Assembly: GCF_022682495.2 (NCBI RefSeq)
Contig: NC_071388.1
Location: forward strand, 176,357,622 to 176,421,621
Reading direction: 5' to 3'
DNA: 64,000 nucleotides
Origin: Desmodus rotundus
Lineage: Eukaryota; Chordata; Mammalia; Chiroptera; Phyllostomidae
A program made the translations under genes and the position numbers. Every line of letters begins with the position of its first letter. Position 1 is the stretch's first letter. The notes under the pieces are model-generated. The model did no database searches. It saw only the letters and a program-made list of their open reading frames with translations, and had not been told where the DNA came from. This document shows, one piece after another, positions 59,336-64,000 of the stretch.

Positions 59336-59544
59336 GCCCTGGCTGATGTGGCTCAGTGGATTGAACACCAGCCTGCAAATCAAAGGGTCGCAGGTTTAAT
59401 TCCCAGTCAGGGCACACACCTGGGTTGCAAGCCAAGTCAGGTCCCCAGTAGGGGGCATGCAAGAGGCAACAACACATTTTGTTTTTCTCCTTCCCTTCTC
59501 TTTGTTCTAAAAATAAACAAATAAAAATATTTTTTTTAAAAAAC
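59336..59544 (+). mobile_element. VES-type SINE (copy 10) inside the MaLR
   Basis: GCCCTGGCTGATGTGGCTCA head, 'GTTTAATTCCCAGTCAGGGC' B box near 59393, AGGTCCCCAGTAGGGGGCAT near 59440, A-rich tail. Flanks AAAAAGACTGCTTTT and ACAGTGCTTTT suggest a diverged target duplication. Confidence 0.9.
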
Positions 59545-59799
59545 AGTGCTTTTAAGACTCAGAAGGAAATTGGAAAGTGATGTTGCTTGAAGAAGGTATG
59601 CTTGTTAGACATTTATCTAAAAGACATTTATTTCAAGCAAAGTGTTAATGGTATAACCTAGTTTCCTCCTTCTGCTCATCTTAAAAAGAGAGAGGAAACA
59701 GATGGATTAATGGAGCAAAATATGATGATTTGGGGAAACGTCAGCCTTCCCAGATAGCAAAGGACGTTAAGATTAAGATGTTCACTCTCAGGAGAGAAG

Positions 59800-60235
59800 G
59801 CTGAGGGTGTGGTGGTACAACCTGTTGAGGGATTAGGAGTTGAGGTAGTCAACTAGGACAAGCGGCACTGAAAGTAGCAACAAAGCTTTATTTATTCACT
59901 GTGACAGTGAAAACAAGAGGAAAAGGAGGCAGTGGTTCATTAATGCTCCATTTTCCCCCATGGAACAGCACAGGAGAGAGTGAAGTGAACACAGGACAAA
60001 GCGAATCACCTCACTGAAGAGCCCATAACAGAAGGCCTCGGTCTATTTATGAACCCAGGGCTAGGAAGTGGAGAGAGAGGGAAGGGTGAGGAGGGAAATC
60101 GTATTGAGTGGAAAGTGCCACGGTCCAAATCTCCATTAAAGAGGTCTTAGCACAGGTGCCTAGGAATTTTCTCATCTGAGGCCAGCAAGTGTGATAAAAG
60201 TACTCAGCTGTAAGCAAGGGACTGCCTCTCATGAC
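59800..60235 (-). other. Possible additional insertion in the MaLR (LTR-like, antisense)
   Basis: GC-richer than the flanking internal sequence and begins near TGTTGAGGGATTAGGAGTTG. On the minus strand an AATAAA signal is present (reverse of GCTTTATTTATTCACTG at about 59885). This suggests an antisense LTR, but both boundaries are guesses. Confidence 0.3.
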
Positions 60236-60689
60236 AAGTGAAGGACGAGTAGGACTGGAGCCATGGGCCCAGCGGGCAGAGCTGCACCACTTGAACCCAA
60301 GTGAAGTTTTCCAAGCCTGATTTCAGCAGTGTTTGAAACCGACGATCCTTCTTTCTTCCATTTACTCCCTTTTTGGATACACCTACCACTACTCCTGTTC
60401 CTTTCTCACCATTTTATTTTAGGAACAGATAGCTTGTTTTCTTGTTTCCTGGGTCCGCCTGTTGAAAGCATTTTGCTCCAGGATGCATGGTACCCAAATC
60501 TAACTTAGATGATTGAGATGATTTAGATGATGACATTTGGGACTTTTTAGCTAGTGAGACTAAGATGAGATACTGGACTTTGTGTTGATTCTGTAATGAG
60601 TTGAGACTTTCTGAAGACTTGGGGACACGTGAATTTATTTTTCATATGGGATGGATGGAAATTTTGGATCTTAGAGGACACATTGTGAG

Positions 60690-61212
60690 AGGTACAACAG
60701 TGCCCCTACCTCTTAAAAAATGTTCATGTATTAATTCATGGCACCTGTGAACATTTAGCATGTACATAGTAAAGAGGAATTAGGTTGAAGATGGACTTAA
60801 GTTTGCTCATCAGCTAACTTCAAATTACACACATTTTCCTGGATTATCTAGGGAGAGTCAGTGTAATCATAGGACACTTAAAACTCTAAGAAGTTGGCAG
60901 AAGAAGAAAATCTGGGAGAGACGTGACTTTACAGGAACAATTAGAGTCATACAAAGTTGCTGGCTTTGAAGACAGAGGAAGGAGCTGTAAACCAACTAAT
61001 CCTGGCAATCTCTAGAAGCTGGAAAAAGCAAGGAAATGAATTCTTCCCTCGAGATCCCAGGAAAGAGTGCTGCTCTGCCAATACTTTAATTTTAGCCCAA
61101 TGAGATCTGTGTGCAACTTCAACCTGCAGATAATAAATTTCTGTTATTTTAAATTAGCCATTCAGTGTGTAGTTATTTGTTACTGCGGCCACAGAAATAG
61201 AACACTAATACA
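60690..61212 (+). mobile_element. MaLR-type 3' LTR relic
   Basis: 'AACAGTGCCCCTACCTCTTA', GGATTATCTAGGGAGAGTCA, GCTGGCTTTGAAGACAGAGG, CTAGAAGCTGGAAAAAGC, TTTAGCCCAATGAGATCTGT and a poly-A-signal region GATAATAAATTTCTGTTATT, ending AACACTAATACA. Same family as 58685-59064 but with the 5' part better preserved. Confidence 0.8.
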
Positions 61213-62234
61213 CCCAGGATTCCGAAAGGATTGATTTATTATCCTTAACGAAATAGTTTCTGCAATTTAGTAAAAAAAAAATGCAAACACCTACAATTAC
61301 CGCAACTTAATGTGTAACATTTTTATGCATTAATTTATCCATTTCAAAAATTCCTGAAATTTCTCCCTATGTCTTAAAAAATGCATTGTATGCCTATTTT
61401 TTGAATAAGAGTCTAGAATATGTGGAAATTCCCATTTGTGGCTTTAGAATGCCAAATAATTTTAGGGATTCTATATACATACCATTTCGCTCTAATTCTG
61501 TGCCTATAAAACCACAGAAGACAAATGTAATATAGACATTATGAATGTCAAGGTTGAATAAGCCTGTTAAGTCCAGGGTCTCCAACTAGACCGTTAATGC
61601 TTTTGTCCCTTTCTCAGGCTGTCTTTCCGTTTGCTTCCAGCTTCTCTTCTGCAATACCCTTTATATTCGGAAGCTTGTCGTTTCATCCCTGGACTCCTCA
61701 CATCAATGCAACTTTTTTATTGCTGTTATCTGTAATTGCCACAAGGGCAACGGTGTGAGTAACTGGTGATCGTAAGTGTCACACAACTTAACTGAAGAGT
61801 GCACAAAGGCTCTATTTTTAATTGCAGAATAGATGAATTCCAGAACATTTTTGTTCTCTGGGCCTCCTACTCATGCAACACCGAGAGTTGGCATTTACTG
61901 CTTTTGTCCATCTGTCACAACAAAATCTTCCTGGTTTTAAAATGTAATAAGACAACTGTACTTGGACATAAGTGCCAGCAAAACAGAGACCGTGATTTTT
62001 CACTCTGCAGAGACAGCATTTCTGTACTACCCTTGGGGCCTTATGAAGTCTGTGGCAGGTTTGATTTTCAATGGAAAAAATATATAAAAGATGTATTTTA
62101 AACTCAGTATCCTGCTGGATTACATTTTTGTTAATGTTAAAAAAATCATCCTTTGCCATATTCAGCAACGGTGAGAAATGGATCACTAGTGCTTTTGTTG
62201 CAGATCCCTACCCCTTACAAAAGGGCTCGAGTCA
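61213..62234. other. Unrecognised DNA
   Basis: 61590-62100 is less AT-rich and carries overlapping 100- and 122-codon frames on opposite strands with no recognisable domain. No repeat family identified. Confidence 0.45.
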
Positions 62235-62290
62235 AATGAGATGGTGCGTGCGACAGTGTAAAGCACTATACAAGCGCGAGCTGTTATTGT
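62235..62290 (+). repeat. MIR 3' end fragment
   Basis: TCAAATGAGATGGTGCGTGC and GTGTAAAGCACTATACAAGC followed by GAGCTGTTATTG matches the 3' terminus of MIR. The L1 insertion cuts it at 62290. Confidence 0.7.
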
Positions 62291-62789
62291 TTTTTTTTTT
62301 TGTTTTTTTTTTAAATTTTTATTTTATTTTTTTTTATTGTTATGCAATTACAGTTGTATGCCTTTTCTCCCCATCCCTCTACCCCACCCCAGGTGAACCC
62401 ACCTCCCTCCCCCCTCTCCACCCTCCCCCTTGGTTTTGTCCATGTGTCCTTTATAGTAGTTCCTGTAATACCCTCTTCCCACTATCCCCGCCCCCACCCC
62501 CCCACCCCCGCCCTGGCTATTGTTAGATTGTTCTTAACTTCAATGTCTCTGGTTATATTTTGTTTGCTTTTTTCTTCTATTGCTTATGTTCCAGTTAGAG
62601 GTGAGATCATATGGTACTTGTCCCTCACTTCCTGGCTTATTTCACTTAGCATAATGCTCTCCAGTTTCATCCATGCTGTTGCAAAGGGTATAAGCTCCTT
62701 CTTTCTCTCTGCTGCGTAGAATTCCATTGTGTAAATATACCATAGTTTTTGGATCCACTCGTTTGCTGATGGGCACTTCGGTTGCTTCT
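62291..62789 (-). mobile_element. LINE-1 3' end, 5'-truncated, with long poly-T (antisense)
   Basis: A long poly-T tract (62291-62337, the reverse of a poly-A tail) is followed by TTATGCAATTACAGTTGTAT, a C-rich 3'UTR and the ORF2 C-terminus in reverse (GAGGTGAGATCATATGGTAC near 62599, ending GGTTGCTTC). The long tail and low divergence make it the freshest L1 in the window. It inserted into a MIR terminus. Plus-strand frames of 125 and 151 codons here are artefacts. Confidence 0.9.
62486..62513 (-). promoter_or_regulatory. G-quadruplex motif in the L1 3'UTR
   Basis: C-runs of 4, 5, 7, 5 and 3 separated by single bases on the plus strand, so on the L1 sense strand five G-runs are separated by one-base loops. 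L1 3'UTRs are known to carry such G-rich tracts. Confidence 0.9.
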
Positions 62790-64000
62790 ATTGTAGCTAA
62801 AATCACCATGCCTCAGTTAACAATACCCTGAAATAAGTTCCCACGAATCACCACTCTGAATAATCATTTTTTAATTATTTGACATATGAAGTACGAACAT
62901 GTTATTTAACATGCAAAAACTAACGCGAGTACTTGGCACTTCTGCCTTTCAAAAGGATGGCCACTACTACAGGGTAAGATGTTTAACAGGTGTATTTGTC
63001 GGTGAATAAATCAGAACATCCTTAATACTTGTTTTTTTCTAATTTCATGAATTGTTAGAAAAAACCTAAATGAACATATGTGCTAATAATACACATCTTT
63101 AATAATAAAATTAAATAAAAATAACTTAAACACAAGTATTATGTATATTTATGTGGTAAATACATTTTATATAGTTCAAAAAGGTTTTGTACCACTTTTA
63201 TTTTTTAGGTATGCTAACATATTAAAAGTAAAAAAATAGACAATTATCAATTGAGCATGATTTTTAGTAACAATCAATCTTAATATTAGAATCCTAAACC
63301 AAAATAAAAAGGACTAAATGGAAGACTTCAAAAACTATTTTTATAATCTAAAATAATTATCTTTATTCAATACTTAACTATTTTTAAAAATAAAAAAACT
63401 TAGCTTCTAATAATTTTTAAACATTATGTTAAATTTCCTTTATCTTTGTCCTCTTAAAAGAATCAGAACAGATAGAGAAGTGGACATTGCACTTAACTTT
63501 GAATGTCATTTATTCATCTTTGTATTGGCGATACATTTCTGTGGTTCGTAATTAAAAGAGTACACAAAGATACACAAAAAATTACTTTTATCACTCTTAG
63601 AAAATTCACTCAGTTCTTCCCAGAGATTACAGGCAATATCAGTCTCTCATGTATCTTTTCAAAGATAATTTTGTACTGACTAATATATATATTATATATA
63701 CTTATAATACATATTTATCAGTTCATAAAGACTTACTACATTCTTACTGTATTCTTTTTAGTAGTTGCAAGATATTTAGTTAATATAAGTTACATATAAG
63801 TGCTATAATTTATTTTGTTTGTAATTTATTTAAACAGTATTGTACAACAATTTTGTGATATTTTCAATATATTATCAAACATGAATTTCAAATGTCACTG
63901 TAAACTAATTATTATCTCATTTTATACATAAATACTTCAAAACTCAGAGAATTAAGTAATGCCTGGTTATGGGGCTAGGCCTTTTCACGCCCAATCTCGC
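62790..64000. other. Unrecognised, very AT-rich DNA to the window end
   Basis: No gene, repeat family or structured element recognised. Confidence 0.5.

Larger units (their letters stand above)
59065..60689 (+). mobile_element. MaLR internal region, interrupted
   Basis: Starts right after the LTR with ATTTTGGAACCTGGAGGTGG. About 59620-59720 (TTTCAAGCAAAGTGTTAATG) and 60255-60670 (GGGCCCAGCGGGCAGAGCTG, TTGAGACTTTCTGAAGACTT) match the poorly coding internal sequence of MaLR elements. A SINE lies at 59336-59544, and about 59800-60235 does not fit the internal sequence and may be a further insertion. No intact gag-like frame. Confidence 0.7.

Noticed and set aside
62071..62719. 151- and 125-codon plus-strand frames rich in Pro/Ser/Phe
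   Set aside because: They are readings of the antisense L1 3'UTR (poly-T and C-rich tracts).
1..64000. Helitron (HeliBat) elements expected if the genome were from a vesper bat
   Set aside because: I saw no clear TC start with a CTRR end and hairpin. Absence in one window is weak evidence, so nothing is called.

Overview
The window reads as nuclear DNA from a mammal, most likely a yangochiropteran bat. It is AT-rich and has no confident protein-coding gene, rRNA gene, tRNA gene or CRISPR array. The bat assignment rests on ten copies of a tRNA-derived SINE of the VES type: a CCCTGGCTGGTGTGGCTC-like head, Pol III A and B boxes, a CAGTCAGGGCACATGCC core, a CTCTCTCCCT pyrimidine stretch and an (AATA)n tail. 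Nine of the ten are clearly unlike the usual Myotis head, so a non-Myotis lineage is my guess. MIR, L2, MaLR and Charlie-type relics confirm a placental background. No spliced gene can be followed through the window, so it is either intergenic or inside a very long intron.

Layout. 1-1.9 kb: antisense LINE-1 split by a SINE. 2.0-6.2 kb: an LTR-like block, an old repeat and a small GC-richer islet at 5.75-5.99 kb. 6.2-19 kb: SINEs, two L2 tails, several MIRs, a MER5A-like hAT element split by a SINE, a palindromic MITE-like element and an antisense L1 3' end. 19-26.5 kb: mostly unrecognised AT-rich DNA with GATA, AAT and GATG microsatellites. 26.5-27 kb: an old LTR-like element. 27.76-28.8 kb: an antisense, intronless and broken copy of ACAA2 (mitochondrial 3-ketoacyl-CoA thiolase). 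29.1-35.3 kb: a nearly full-length but dead sense LINE-1 carrying both a SINE and an internally deleted mariner. 36.2-37.7 kb: the only stretch that looks promoter-like (two CCAAT boxes, a TATA box, local CpGs, a strong splice donor). 40.06-43.26 kb: an old LTR-like element split by an antisense LINE-1 that is itself split by a SINE. 43.6-46.1 kb: two more LTR-like blocks. 46-54 kb: mostly unrecognised. 54.4-55.8 kb: an L1 3' end and a long antisense LTR-like block. 58.7-61.2 kb: a MaLR provirus relic with both LTRs, also split by a SINE. 62.3-62.8 kb: a 5'-truncated antisense L1 with a long poly-T and a strong G-quadruplex motif.

No pathway or operon is present. What links the elements is retrotransposition: LINE-1 supplied the machinery that dispersed the SINEs and probably the ACAA2 retrocopy, while cut-and-paste transposons (mariner, hAT, MITE) and endogenous retroviral LTRs account for most of the rest. 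Family names are given from memory of consensus sequences without a database search. Boundaries are approximate unless a target-site duplication is cited.
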